From Muribaculaceae bacterium (GTDB lineage Bacteria > Bacteroidota > Bacteroidia > Bacteroidales > Muribaculaceae), in NCBI GenBank assembly GCA_017405965.1, contig JAFQZK010000026.1, forward strand, positions 1 to 64,000: DNA of 64,000 nt, read 5' to 3'. A model generated the notes under the pieces. It had not been told where the DNA came from. It ran no database searches and saw only the letters and a program-made list of their open reading frames with translations. Positions 1 through 9,181 of this stretch are shown in pieces; within the stretch, counting starts at the first letter, position 1, and each line of letters opens with the position of its first letter. A program made the position numbers and the translations under genes.

Positions 1-3
1 ATA

Positions 4-2298
4 CTAGGCGTTGCTCATCAGATATGTGATCAGGGACGTCACGTCGCTGATGTTCGTTACACCGTCATCGTTGAAATCGGCGGCGGCTGGCATCTCGGCA
101 TCGATCATCAACAGGTTGAGCAGCGTGGTCACGTCGCTGATGTTAACGACGCCGTCGCCGTTCACGTCACCACGCTGCGAGGCCGCCAGGTCAACCCAGG
201 TGCTGCCATTCCACATCTTGGGATTCCAGTATTTGCTTCGGGCAACGGCGATCTGTGCAGCGGTAATGACGTTGTTCTCGTTGGCGTTGTTCAAAACGCG
301 GAAGGTGCCAGGGTCGCTGGCCGTGCGAGTGGGCAAACTGTTGACCAGGTTGGTCATTGCCGTGCCACTGATTCGGTTTCTGTTGCAGAAGAATTCTTTC
401 AGGGATGTGCAACCCGTCACAGTGAGTGATGTCAGATTGTTGTTGGTACATGACACGTTGGTCAAGGCGGGGCAGTTGGTAAAATCAAGTGAGGTCAAGG
501 CGTTATCGTAGCATTGCAGCGAGGTCAATAACTGATTACCACTGACCCTCAGTCTTGTCAGATTGGTCTTGCCGGTTACTTGAAGCGTGGTCAACTTGTT
601 GTTGCGGGCCAGCAGTGTAGCGATGTTGGTCATGTTGTTCACCCCAGGCAGGCTGGTGATGGCGCAGTCCTCGCAGTCCAGATAGGTGATGGCCTTACAG
701 TCGGCCAGGCCGATGATAGCTGCCAGGCTGGCGTTCTCGTAGCAACGCAGGTCCTGCAAGGCCGTGCAACCCTCCACATAGAGCGAGGTCAAGGCATTTG
801 AATAACAGTAAAGTTTGGTCAGTAAAGTATTACCGCTGACCAACAAATGCGTCAGTTTGCTCTTGTTGTTAACGGTGAGAGTGGTCAACTTGTTATTGCG
901 GGCTAAGATCATCTCGATGTTGGTCATCGAATCAACGGCACTCAGGCTGGTGATGGCGCAGTAATCTAAGTCCAGGTGGGTGATCGCGGTGCAGTCGGCC
1001 AGGCCAGTGACAGTAGATAGGCTAGGGTTGTTATAGCCATACAACTTTGTCATTGCGGTGCAACCTGTGACATTGAGCGTGGTCAAATCATCGTTGTCGC
1101 AGTAGAGTGTGGTCAATAATGTATTGTAACTACAGTTGAGAGTTTTCAATCCGGAAAAGTTATTTGCATACAGTGTCGTTAACTTGTTATAACTGCAATT
1201 CAGGTATTCCAGATTGGGGAAATAACTCAAAGTCAGTGAAGTCAATTGATTGTTGTTACAATACAGGGTTTTCAACTTGCTTAGACCAGACAATCTGCTC
1301 AGAGAAGTCAAATTATTGTTATCGAGAAACAAAGTCTGCAGATTGGTAAAGTACTCGATACCTTGTAGGTTAGAAATACCCCTGTTGCCAAGGTCCAACG
1401 TTGTGCGGTTGTTTACATCGTCCTGGGTAATATAGCCCTTGGGATAGAGGCCGAACAAATAAACGCTGAAGTTGGCGTCGGGGAAGTTGGTGGAGTTGAT
1501 GAAGGCTAAATAGTCGTCGCTCACATAAACGTCCTTATTATAGACCTTGCCACCGGTGGTATCATAGACAGAGTTATTGCTATAATAGGCTCCGTATGGC
1601 TCCAAGAGGGTCTCGTTTCCATAAAGTTGCCAGCCACAATAATTAATAACCGGATAACTGGAATTATTGGTGGCCTTGAATCTCACGCTACTGCCTGCTT
1701 TAAATCGGAGAAGCACACGCTTGACGACACTGTTTCCTCCAGAAGACAATACGGCATTCACATTGTCAAAATACACCTCGTGCCATGTATCAAGCTGGAT
1801 GCCCGAGCCATCGTCCTCATCCTCGATAGCCGTATTATTGGTGGACTTGATATTGAATGTTCCGGGACCCTTAATAGTAAGATCGAAAGCATTGCTTGTT
1901 GCCATCCAGATACCGTTCTCGTTGACACCGTTAATGTTGACAACATCGGTTGCTTGCGGAGCCCAAAGCGTTGTGCTTTTCCTAATGCGGATCACTGAGG
2001 CGTCCCGAGCCGTCAGGTTACAGGTGCCACGAAACATGATGAACAAGTCCGAATTTTCCAGATTGTTGATGACACGATTGTAACTGCCCGTCATGTTGAT
2101 GGTGACATTGTTCATGAGCAGGGTGTTGTTACTGGGATCGTAAGACACCGTTCCGCCCGTGATGTAGTTGCTCACGATGTTGCTGCAGTTGTCACTGGTC
2201 ACTGTGACTCCTGCCACCGAGAAGCCATAGTCGGTGGCTGCCTGTGCCGCCAGCGCCGCCAGCAGCACCATCATTAAGGTAAATAGAATCTTTTTCAT
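4..2298 (-). CDS. Secreted leucine-rich-repeat protein with C-terminal dockerin
   Basis: The 764-residue product starts with a signal peptide (about residues 1-20, hydrophobic core then AQA), so it is exported. Residues about 60-290 are a beta-rich, Asn/Thr-rich region of unknown fold. About 300-665 are roughly 20-residue leucine-rich repeats of the type LxxLxCxxNxLTxLxVxGC, giving a typical ligand-binding solenoid. The tail (about 705-764) carries two Ca-binding loops of dockerin type (GDVNGDGVVNISDV and DFNDDGVTNISDV). Bacteroidales use such dockerin-like tails on many surface proteins although cohesin scaffolds are not obvious. The gene is complete, with its stop codon 3 bases inside the left edge. 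The next gene upstream has the same tail, suggesting related surface roles. Ligand and function are unknown; no enzyme domain is visible. Confidence 0.85.
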   Translation of the reverse strand: MKKILFTLMMVLLAALAAQAATDYGFSVAGVTVTSDNCSNIVSNYITGGTVSYDPSNNTLLMNNVTINMTGSYNRVINNLENSDLFIMFRGTCNLTARDASVIRIRKSTTLWAPQATDVVNINGVNENGIWMATSNAFDLTIKGPGTFNIKSTNNTAIEDEDDGSGIQLDTWHEVYFDNVNAVLSSGGNSVVKRVLLRFKAGSSVRFKATNNSSYPVINYCGWQLYGNETLLEPYGAYYSNNSVYDTTGGKVYNKDVYVSDDYLAFINSTNFPDANFSVYLFGLYPKGYITQDDVNNRTTLDLGNRGISNLQGIEYFTNLQTLFLDNNNLTSLSRLSGLSKLKTLYCNNNQLTSLTLSYFPNLEYLNCSYNKLTTLYANNFSGLKTLNCSYNTLLTTLYCDNDDLTTLNVTGCTAMTKLYGYNNPSLSTVTGLADCTAITHLDLDYCAITSLSAVDSMTNIEMILARNNKLTTLTVNNKSKLTHLLVSGNTLLTKLYCYSNALTSLYVEGCTALQDLRCYENASLAAIIGLADCKAITYLDCEDCAITSLPGVNNMTNIATLLARNNKLTTLQVTGKTNLTRLRVSGNQLLTSLQCYDNALTSLDFTNCPALTNVSCTNNNLTSLTVTGCTSLKEFFCNRNRISGTAMTNLVNSLPTRTASDPGTFRVLNNANENNVITAAQIAVARSKYWNPKMWNGSTWVDLAASQRGDVNGDGVVNISDVTTLLNLLMIDAEMPAAADFNDDGVTNISDVTSLITYLMSNA

Positions 2299-2812
2299 TT
2301 CAGTTTGGGGTTTTATTAATAAAGTGAATAATAATTGACTATAATATAAGCATCGGCTCCCCTTGCCCTAAAGCAAGAAAAGCCTGACAACTATAGCACA
2401 CCCGCTAGGGCATTTAAAAGGCGTTTAGTGTGCGCAGAGAGAGCAGAAAACACTCTAATTGACCAAAACTGCGGCCAACTCTCAACATGCTTTATGAGAC
2501 TGTCGTCTATCATCCTGTTATCACATTGCAACGCTCTGCAAATATACAAAACAAAACAATATCCAACAAAAAAAATTCTACAAGTAATTACAATAAATAA
2601 ACAAAAAACACAATGACCAACCAGAAACCGTAGGGGTAAATTACGACGCCCCCTGCCGGCAGCGGTGAGGAGTTGATAGACAGCATTTAATTATCGTCGA
2701 ATTCACGTTTATTAGGAGTGGAGCCCCTAGGCGAGGCCCCACTCCTAGAATTGAAACATATGTGCCAGTTGCTATTGCCAGCAGATGCCAAGCATCTACC
2801 GATAGCGCAATA
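2299..2812. other. 514-bp intergenic region with one inverted repeat
   Basis: This stretch separates two minus-strand dockerin genes and holds no convincing gene. The side next to the LRR gene is AT-rich and probably carries its promoter, although no clear TAnnTTTG box was found. A 9-bp inverted repeat (TAGGAGTGG at 2713-2721, CCACTCCTA at 2739-2747) lies about 65 bp past the stop of the gene ending at 2813. It may act as its terminator, but it has no U-tract. Confidence 0.5.
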
Positions 2813-3805
2813 TTACCATGAACCAGACAGCAGGTAGTCAATAAGGGAGGTGACGTCGCTGATGTTCACGCTGTTGTCCTGGTTGCAGTCGGCACCGCTC
2901 AGGCTGATACCCGAAGCATTGCCGCTAAGCAGATAGTCGATCAGGGTTGTCACGTCGCTGATGTTCACGTTGTTGTCGCCGTTCACGTCACCACGCAGGC
3001 CAGCGTTCTTGGCGGTGAAGTAGCCCGGGTTGCTGGGGCCGCCGTCGATGTGGGCGTAGGTCTTGTCCACATGGTTGGCATCATAGGTCGTGCCCTTACC
3101 GCCCACCAGGTTGGTACAGTTCTTGAACATATCTGTGGAACTGGTAACGGCATTCGTACTCCAACCACTTCCGGCATAGATGGTTGTCAGGTTGCGGCAA
3201 CCATAGAACATATATTCCATATTAGTCACCTTGGACGTGTTAAAACCACTCAAGTCAAGGCTCGTCAAGCCTGGGCAAAAGTTGAACATGCTATACATAC
3301 TAGTCACCTTGGACGTGTTGAAGTGGCTTACATCTAGGCTCGTCAAGCCTGTGCAAAAGTTGAACATGCTAGCCATATTGGTCACCTTGGACGTGTTGAA
3401 GTGGCTCAAATCAAGACTCGATAATTTAATACAGGCATCGAACATAAAAACCATATTGGTCACCTCGCTGGTGTTCAGGTACTCCATGCCCGTGATGGAT
3501 TGAAGGTTCTGCATGTTAAAGAACCATTTGTGGGTCGTCGTCGGGCGGGCACCAGCGAACGAGGTGGCAAAGACCACTTTGGTCACATTGTAATAGGAGC
3601 CGTCAGCTCTCCAACCAGGATTGTTGGTGCCCGTGTTCAAGTCGTAGGTGGTGCCTGTGCGGCTGCTGCGGTAGTTGTCGTAGTAGAACGTCAGCGTCGT
3701 GTTCGACGACGTGTAGCAGGCATAGGCCTCGGCAGCAGTAGCGCCGAGGGCACACATCATGGCCGCCACCAGGACGGCTAGTTTGAAAAGTAGTTTCTTG
3801 CTCAT
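2813..3805 (-). CDS. BspA-like (DUF285) surface protein with dockerin tail
   Basis: The 330-residue exported protein has a signal peptide at about 1-24 ending AATAA. Residues about 85-215 contain four to five 24-25-residue repeats of the form FNTSKVTNMxxMFxxCxxLTSLDL, the DUF285/BspA-type leucine-rich repeat found in surface proteins of Bacteroidetes, Mycoplasma and lactobacilli. The end (about 268-330) is a dockerin-like double Ca-binding motif (GDVNGDNNVNISDV, DCNQDNSVNISDV), nearly the same as in the downstream LRR protein. A -7 box sits about 70 bp upstream. Probable roles are adhesion or ligand binding at the cell surface, inferred from the family only. Confidence 0.85.
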   Translation of the reverse strand: MSKKLLFKLAVLVAAMMCALGATAAEAYACYTSSNTTLTFYYDNYRSSRTGTTYDLNTGTNNPGWRADGSYYNVTKVVFATSFAGARPTTTHKWFFNMQNLQSITGMEYLNTSEVTNMVFMFDACIKLSSLDLSHFNTSKVTNMASMFNFCTGLTSLDVSHFNTSKVTSMYSMFNFCPGLTSLDLSGFNTSKVTNMEYMFYGCRNLTTIYAGSGWSTNAVTSSTDMFKNCTNLVGGKGTTYDANHVDKTYAHIDGGPSNPGYFTAKNAGLRGDVNGDNNVNISDVTTLIDYLLSGNASGISLSGADCNQDNSVNISDVTSLIDYLLSGSW

Positions 3806-3873
3806 AGTTATCTGAATTATTGGTTAATAATAATATTGTTAGTGGTTCGGAGTATCTTGCGAGATGCTCACCG

Positions 3874-3881
3874 CAAAGGTA
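3874..3881 (-). promoter_or_regulatory. Bacteroidetes -7 box for the BspA-like gene
   Basis: Read on the minus strand this is TACCTTTG, matching the TAnnTTTG -7 consensus, about 68 bp before the start codon. No clear -33 TTTG was found. Confidence 0.5.
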
Positions 3882-4143
3882 ATCAATTATTATCAATTTC
3901 CATCATTGGTTTGCCCATTTCTCATAAATCCAACAAAAAAACGGCCGGCTGTGTTTTTTTGATGTGGAACCTCCGGTTTCGGACGGATGAGCCTCAATGA
4001 GATGAAATGAGCCAATTATTGAACAGCACCTGTTCGTTCGTTCATTCATCCGTCAGTGTCCGGTAAAAATGCGATAGAACCTCACAAGTAGCTCAATAAC
4101 AAGGCCATGATGGTGGTTGCGCGTGCAGGGGGGGGCTTGCTGT

Positions 4144-4366
4144 AAAGCCCGTTAGGGCTGGGCAGAGCATAGGCAGGGGTTTCGCTTCGCTCCACCCCTG
4201 TGAACATGCATTAAAAGATAATAACCCCGCTAGGGGTGACAGATTGTGCAGCAAAGACTTACTGCCGCCCCGACGGGGCTTAAATGATTGCTCAACTTTA
4301 GCAGGGGCTACACTCGGCTTCGCCTCGTTGCACCCCTGCCTATGCCCTGACCGCTCCTAACGGAGC
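4144..4366. repeat. Nested inverted-repeat (REP-like) element
   Basis: About 220 bp of non-coding DNA built from nested palindromes. The outer arms are GCATAGGCAGGGGT (4167-4180) and ACCCCTGCCTATGC (4332-4345). Inside and around lie smaller stem-loops: AGCCC/GGGCT (4147-4159), CAGGGGT/ACCCCTG (4175-4199), CCCC/GGGG (4224-4235), GCCCC/GGGGC (4267-4279), GCAGGGG/CCCCTGC (4310-4339) and GCTCC/GGAGC (4353-4366). It ends about 30 bp beyond the stop of the GH2 gene. The architecture is like a dispersed REP/BIME mosaic; no transposase is present. The rest of the 3806-4397 gap shows nothing else recognisable. Confidence 0.65.
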
Positions 4367-4397
4367 TTTTACCAGACACTAATAATTTTTTTCTGGT

Positions 4398-6851
4398 TTA
4401 TTCGGCAGTGATAGTTAAATATCCAGACTTTAGACCGTTGCTGCTGCAGGTGAGTTGAAGGGCTGCGGGCGTGCGTCCGCTCTGGATGAGAATCTGGGCC
4501 AAGCCGTTGAATGCCGGTATTTGGAATGTGTGGCAGTCCAGTTCATCGGGATGGTCGGGACCCAGGTAGGAGGGGTCTCCGTTGCCGACGCCCAGAATGC
4601 GGCCATCCCCGTCGAGTGAGCAGGTGAGCATGGGGCAGGCATCAGGAACGATACGTCCCTTGTTGTCCTGAATCTGAACGGTCACGACGGCTACATCGCG
4701 TCCGTCGGCGGTGATGAGGCGGCGGTCGGCAGTCAGCACGATTTTTGCCGCGGGGTTGGTGGTCTCGATCGTTTGTTTCAAGACGCGCTTTCCGTTCTTG
4801 TATCCGGTGGCAACGATGCGGCCCGGTTGATAGACGGCTTTCCACTTCAGGTGACCGTTCTTGGGCATCGCCTGTCGGCCCAGCGGCTTGCCGTTGACGG
4901 TCAGTTCCACTTCATCACAGTTGCTGTAGGCCCAGATCTCCACTTCCTCGCCCTCATGGCCTTGCAGGTTCCAGTGCGGGAAGATGTGCAGCACGGGCTC
5001 GCTGGTCCACCATGCCTTAAGGTAGCTGGCCTCGTCTTTGGGAAATCCGCAATAGTCGAGAATGCCGAATTCCGAGTCGTGGGCGGGATAAGACAGGGGG
5101 TTGGGCTCGCCACGGTAGTCAAAGCCCGTCCAATAGAAGAGACCTGCCGCCCAGGGACGCTCGTCGTAGAATTTCCATCCGCGCTCAATCACGTTCTCCA
5201 CGCCTGGCGCGGTGCCACGGTTGATGCTGACCATGTGGCCGGGCTGGTCGGGCGAGTCAAAATAGACGCCCCGCGTGCCGCAGCCGGTGGTTTCCTCGGT
5301 GCCCACGATTTTCCACGTGGGATTGGCAGCCTTGCGGTTATCCACATCGTTTTGCGCGATATAGTTGAATCCCACCACATCGAGCCCCTTGATCATCTCG
5401 GACCCTCCGGCATTGGCTATCGTTGAATGGCGGGTGGGATCGAGCAGGCGGGTATATTCGCGCATGGCGGCTGCAACGCGTGTGCCTTGAATGGTATTCT
5501 CCATGCCCCACTCCTCATTGCCGTCGCTCCACAGGACAATCGACGGGTGGTTGCGGTCGCGCTTGATCATGTTCTCCAGCAGCCTCAGGTGCTCGGTGTT
5601 GATGCCCGCAAGCCGGTTCTCGTCAATGACGAGGATGCCCTCGCGGTCGCAGATGTCGAGTTGGGCGGGCGTCATCGGGTTGTGGGACGCACGATAGGCA
5701 TTGCAGCCCAATTTCTTCAGCTGGCGGATGCGCCAGGCCATGAGCGCCTCGGGGATAGCGGCACCCACGCCGGCATGGTCCTGATGCATGTTCACGCCCT
5801 TGAGTTCAATCTCTACTCCGTTGAGCAGAAATCCCCTGTCGGCGTCAAACTCCACATCACGGATGCCCGTGGTAGTCATGTACACATCGGTCACCAGCCC
5901 ATTCACCTTGACGGTCGTCTCCACTTGATACAGATAGGGGTCGCTGGTGCTCCACAGATGCGGCCGGTCAAGTGTCAGCATCTGTTTGCAGCCGCTGGTC
6001 TGCTCGCCTTTCAGGTCGAGTGATACAGTATTTGTCCGGCCCACTTCGTTGCCTTGGGCATCGAGCAGCCGGTGTTCAACGGTACACGTTTGTGGTTCCA
6101 ACGAGTGATTGTTGACCTCGGTATCCACATGAATGGTCGCCGCAGTGTAAGGGGCCTTGAGGTCGGCATAGACAAAGGTGCCGAATGGAGCCACACTGAC
6201 AGCAGCCGACTTGATGAGCCATGCGTCACGATAGATGCCAGCCCCTTCATAGAACCAGCCTTCTTCGAGCGTAGCGTCGGCTCGCACACAAACAAGATTC
6301 TCACCGCCATAGTTTACATATTCGGTCACATCATACACCTGGGTGGCATAGCCGCTGGGTTCAGTACCCATATAGAAGCCGTTGAACCACACGCGGGCAT
6401 TACGGAAGATGCAGTCGAACTGCAAGGCAATGTGCTTGCCCAAGTCCGACTCGGGGATTGTGATCACCTTGCGATACCAACCCACACTCGTTTCGGGATA
6501 TTGATAACCCACAGTTTTGTAGCCGTGCGAGTGGCTGGCCTCTTGAGCATAGGGCAAGGTAGTCACCCAATCGTGCGGAATGCGCACTTCTTGCCATGTA
6601 GAGTCGTTAAACTTGACGGAGTAAGGGCCCTCGTTGTGTATGGAGTTGGCCTTGGTCAAATAGTTGAAATACTCAGTGCCGCAGCCATAGTCCTTTGCCG
6701 GGTCGGCAGCGTTGCCCAGCGAGAATTTCCACCCCTCGTCCAATCGTATGGTCTCACGCACATTCTGCGCACAGACCGACAGCAATGCACAAAGCATCCA
6801 ACCCAGCATGGCGAGCCTCATGCCCACATGGTTACCGTTGTTATTTTTCAT
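4398..6851 (-). CDS. Exported glycoside hydrolase family 2 (beta-galactosidase type)
   Basis: The 817-residue protein has a signal peptide (about 1-29, ending VCAQ) and the GH2 domain order. The jelly-roll sugar-binding domain is at about 35-225 (RIPHDW, WYRK), the immunoglobulin-like domain at about 225-330, the TIM barrel at about 330-620, and C-terminal beta domains follow. The general acid/base is E446 in the GNEEW motif after NHPSIVLWSD. The nucleophile is probably E520 in GTEETTG. SHNPM and VIDEN motifs are also typical. The C-terminal region (about 635-817) matches the DUF4982 plus Ig-like layout of Bacteroides GH2 enzymes. It likely hydrolyses beta-galactosides or related glycans in the periplasm; the exact substrate cannot be read. 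There is no SusC/D pair next to it, so it is not in an obvious polysaccharide utilisation locus. Confidence 0.9.
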   Translation of the reverse strand: MKNNNGNHVGMRLAMLGWMLCALLSVCAQNVRETIRLDEGWKFSLGNAADPAKDYGCGTEYFNYLTKANSIHNEGPYSVKFNDSTWQEVRIPHDWVTTLPYAQEASHSHGYKTVGYQYPETSVGWYRKVITIPESDLGKHIALQFDCIFRNARVWFNGFYMGTEPSGYATQVYDVTEYVNYGGENLVCVRADATLEEGWFYEGAGIYRDAWLIKSAAVSVAPFGTFVYADLKAPYTAATIHVDTEVNNHSLEPQTCTVEHRLLDAQGNEVGRTNTVSLDLKGEQTSGCKQMLTLDRPHLWSTSDPYLYQVETTVKVNGLVTDVYMTTTGIRDVEFDADRGFLLNGVEIELKGVNMHQDHAGVGAAIPEALMAWRIRQLKKLGCNAYRASHNPMTPAQLDICDREGILVIDENRLAGINTEHLRLLENMIKRDRNHPSIVLWSDGNEEWGMENTIQGTRVAAAMREYTRLLDPTRHSTIANAGGSEMIKGLDVVGFNYIAQNDVDNRKAANPTWKIVGTEETTGCGTRGVYFDSPDQPGHMVSINRGTAPGVENVIERGWKFYDERPWAAGLFYWTGFDYRGEPNPLSYPAHDSEFGILDYCGFPKDEASYLKAWWTSEPVLHIFPHWNLQGHEGEEVEIWAYSNCDEVELTVNGKPLGRQAMPKNGHLKWKAVYQPGRIVATGYKNGKRVLKQTIETTNPAAKIVLTADRRLITADGRDVAVVTVQIQDNKGRIVPDACPMLTCSLDGDGRILGVGNGDPSYLGPDHPDELDCHTFQIPAFNGLAQILIQSGRTPAALQLTCSSNGLKSGYLTITAE

Positions 6852-6948
6852 ATTACCTGAATTTGAAAATCATTCATTAGTCGTCAAGCGATGCTGCCCC
6901 CAGTCATCATTTGGCCGCACTCTATCCACATTGCCGGCAATGGTACCT

Positions 6949-6956
6949 CAAAGTTA
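6949..6956 (-). promoter_or_regulatory. -7 box for the GH2 gene
   Basis: TAACTTTG on the minus strand, about 97 bp before the GH2 start codon, fits the TAnnTTTG consensus. Confidence 0.45.
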
Positions 6957-6990
6957 AACCAACCGCGCATGCCTTGAAAAAAAAATGAGG

Positions 6991-7533
6991 TTACTCTTCC
7001 CCGATGAGTTCTTGCAGACGACTGGTGATATCCCCATCACCGGAGCCTACAGAATATTTACCGCTTATTAATCTGTAAATACCCACTATAGCGGAGGCTA
7101 AGACGACGATCCAGCCAATCACTTTCATAATACCCGAAGCAGAGGAAAAATAACAGAAACAAGCAAACCACCCGCAAAATATCAATTGTCCTATCGTCCA
7201 GATGATACTTTTGTCTTTAACGTACTTCTTGAACTTGTTCAATAGCTGTTCTGGAGTGCCGAGACCGTCGATGGTTTTTAAGAAGCTGTGAGATTTCAGC
7301 CCCCCCCAGCCAGACACAAGTGCATATAACAATAGCGTCACGAGGTAAACAAAATCTTCTATTGTCCAAAGGCGAGAACGCTCGAGAGTTATTACCATTA
7401 TCAAAAATATCAGGAAAACTATCAAGAGAACCGACCAAACCCAGAAATAAGTTTTCGCACTATTCTTGCACTTGTCCTTGATGACATCCAGCCACTCTTC
7501 TTTGTTGACCAAGTATAAATCTTCCAGTTTCAT
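6991..7533 (-). CDS. Hypothetical membrane protein, paralogue of the 47.3-47.9 kb gene
   Basis: No known family was recognised in this 180-residue protein. It has a soluble N-terminus with KEEWLDVIKDKCKNSAKT, then four predicted membrane segments (about 32-52, 62-80, 113-131, 136-154) and a charged C-terminal tail ending LQELIGEE. The N-terminal KEE...IKxKCKxxA pattern and the central LGTPEQLL motif also occur in the protein at 47334-47867 (LDTPDELL), which has the same topology and ends LRQLIDKE, so the two look like distant paralogues. The DNA is more AT-rich than neighbouring enzyme genes. It has its own -7 box, so it is probably monocistronic. Confidence 0.75.
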   Translation of the reverse strand: MKLEDLYLVNKEEWLDVIKDKCKNSAKTYFWVWSVLLIVFLIFLIMVITLERSRLWTIEDFVYLVTLLLYALVSGWGGLKSHSFLKTIDGLGTPEQLLNKFKKYVKDKSIIWTIGQLIFCGWFACFCYFSSASGIMKVIGWIVVLASAIVGIYRLISGKYSVGSGDGDITSRLQELIGEE

Positions 7534-7613
7534 AATGATATGTTGTTAAAAATGACTCGTGTAACAAACCGCTGTAATAATCAAACTGATTATTCTATTC
7601 TTGCAAATATAGC

Positions 7614-7621
7614 CACTTTTC
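7614..7621 (-). promoter_or_regulatory. -7 box for the small membrane-protein gene
   Basis: TATATTTG on the minus strand, about 80 bp before the start codon of the gene at 6991-7533. Confidence 0.5.
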
Positions 7622-7738
7622 TTCAAATGACAACTATAAAGAACCGAAATTGATTAAAAAACAGTAGATTTTGTATCAAGACAAGTTCACTTGAGCGATG
7701 CCGAGGCGAAGCCCTGAATGCCATGAAACGGAATTTAC

Positions 7739-8734
7739 TTATTTGCCAACTTGAGATTTGCCTTGACGCAATTTTTCACGTAGTCGATCTCGTGTTCCCT
7801 GATAATACACATGGTGCTTGTCTTGGCCATAGTGATCTTCCCCCTTCAATACAGCGAAAGACGCTGGGTCTGCTCCCTCTACTATGTTGTTTTTGTAATA
7901 GACACACTTGGAATCAACTGCATAGAATTCATTTAAAACCTTAAACGTGCGGTAATCACCTGCTGACACGGCTCTATTATATGTATTGCCAACGATACCG
8001 AGATAATAGACCTGAAGGCTATCTAAAGCCCAATTACTGTCAATCAGTCTGAAACTTCCCATATTTGCCACATGGAGAGGCACTTTTCCCTTGTAGTAAT
8101 CGTGTGCGTCATGAGCAAGAGCAAAACCAAGAGACAAAATATCGCTATCTGGTAAGACAAAAGTGGCAGGATCTGCTCCTTCTATCATATTGTAATGAAA
8201 CCACACATGGTGCATATCGGCTGCATAATCAACGCTCAGGGCTTTGAATGTACTTGGGTCTGCCCCTTCCAATATCTTATAGCTTGAATTAAACCTATAA
8301 TAAACATGGTTAACATCGAATGTATACAATTCGTTTAGGCGTTTATAGGTCGAAGGATCATAACCTTCAGGTTTACTTTCGACGAATGAAATTGATGCGA
8401 GTGTTAGAAACAGGAAGAAAACAGCCACAGGTATGAATGGGCACAAATTGAACAGCCATGTCCTTCCCAGTTTTTTGGAAAGTATAAACCACAACCTTAT
8501 TAATGGAATCAGATAGATCGGGTAAAGCCAGATGGTGCATGCTGCACCCAAACGGCAAAAATCGTCGATAGAGGATCGGGTTGGCGCATCCCAGAAAAAA
8601 AAGGACCCAAATAAACCTATCGGCCAAAATAACAGCGCTAGAAACATCATCTGGACAACGGTTTTCTGGTCTGGTGTAGGCTGTTCTCCCAAAATACGAG
8701 CAATCAGTCCTTTTGATTTAGTTTTCTGGTCCAT
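7739..8734 (-). CDS. DKNYY-repeat membrane protein
   Basis: The 331-residue protein has three predicted N-terminal membrane segments (about 27-49, 60-80, 96-115). A region of repeated units from about 125 to 315 follows. Each unit has a Tyr/Phe-rich strand such as DxxHVYYxxxxIEGADPxTFxxLxxxYAxD. This matches the DKNYY family, seen in many Gram-negative species and of unknown function (for example SKCVYYKNNIVEGADPASF). The repeats should form a beta structure outside or beneath the membrane. The gene stands alone with its own promoter. Function is unknown. Confidence 0.8.
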   Translation of the reverse strand: MDQKTKSKGLIARILGEQPTPDQKTVVQMMFLALLFWPIGLFGSFFFWDAPTRSSIDDFCRLGAACTIWLYPIYLIPLIRLWFILSKKLGRTWLFNLCPFIPVAVFFLFLTLASISFVESKPEGYDPSTYKRLNELYTFDVNHVYYRFNSSYKILEGADPSTFKALSVDYAADMHHVWFHYNMIEGADPATFVLPDSDILSLGFALAHDAHDYYKGKVPLHVANMGSFRLIDSNWALDSLQVYYLGIVGNTYNRAVSAGDYRTFKVLNEFYAVDSKCVYYKNNIVEGADPASFAVLKGEDHYGQDKHHVYYQGTRDRLREKLRQGKSQVGK

Positions 8735-8760
8735 CTTGATTCATCTTTCTATCATAACGG

Positions 8761-8768
8761 CAAAGGTA
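8761..8768 (-). promoter_or_regulatory. -7 box for the DKNYY gene
   Basis: TACCTTTG on the minus strand about 27 bp before the start codon at 8734. Confidence 0.55.
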
Positions 8769-8863
8769 GCGATTATTTCGCTAAACACATCAGATTCATT
8801 GGGGCCAATTCATTATTTTTGGAATATTTTTGCGGATTGGTTGGTGGTTGAGGGAAAAAGTAG

Positions 8864-8871
8864 TACTTTTG
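8864..8871 (+). promoter_or_regulatory. -7 box in front of the cobalamin riboswitch
   Basis: TACTTTTG fits TAnnTTTG and ends about 14 bp before the aptamer, where the transcript of the TonB-CbiK operon should begin. It is the only visible promoter for this operon. Confidence 0.6.
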
Positions 8872-8884
8872 CGGCGTAATAATG

Positions 8885-9056
8885 GTAATCGGGTGGCTTA
8901 GGGCCATCGCGATGCAAGGGAATCCGGTGAAAGTCCGGAACTGTACCTGCAGCTGTAATCCCCTCAAAACACAGGGTTTGCTTACTGAATGTCACTGGCC
9001 GACAACAAGGCTGGGAAGGCAAAGCAGACCGGGGAAAAGTCAGAAGACCTGCCATT
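8885..9056 (+). ncRNA. Cobalamin (adenosylcobalamin) riboswitch
   Basis: The conserved core of the class-I cobalamin aptamer is readable in order. AAGGGAATCCGGTGAAAGTC and GGAACTGTACCTGCAGCTGT form the B12-box region, TCACTGGCC and CTGGGAAGGC the central arm, and GTCAGAAGACCTGCC the 3' conserved strand. Spacing between blocks is normal for the family. It sits between a -7 promoter box and the TonB receptor gene at 9182. It should therefore repress TonB receptor - CbiK - TonB receptor expression when cobalamin is plentiful. The expression platform is not a clear terminator; translational control near the start codon is likely (inference). About 125 nt separate the aptamer from the start codon. 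Confidence 0.93.
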
Positions 9057-9106
9057 TCAGTTAATAGTTACTGGTTAACAGTTGATAGTTGGTTTTGCGA
9101 ACTATT

Positions 9107-9148
9107 GAGACTGGAAACTAGGGGCTAGAGACTAAAAACTATTTAGTA
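9107..9148 (+). repeat. Heptamer repeat tract in the riboswitch leader
   Basis: Six consecutive degenerate heptamers (gagactg, gaaacta, ggggcta, gagacta, aaaacta, tttagta) lie between the aptamer and the TonB receptor start. They belong to the same family as the tracts at 22.15, 23.43, 25.4 and 31.07 kb. Confidence 0.65.
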
Positions 9149-9181
9149 CGTTCACTCAGGAACAGGTGTGACGGAAAGCAA

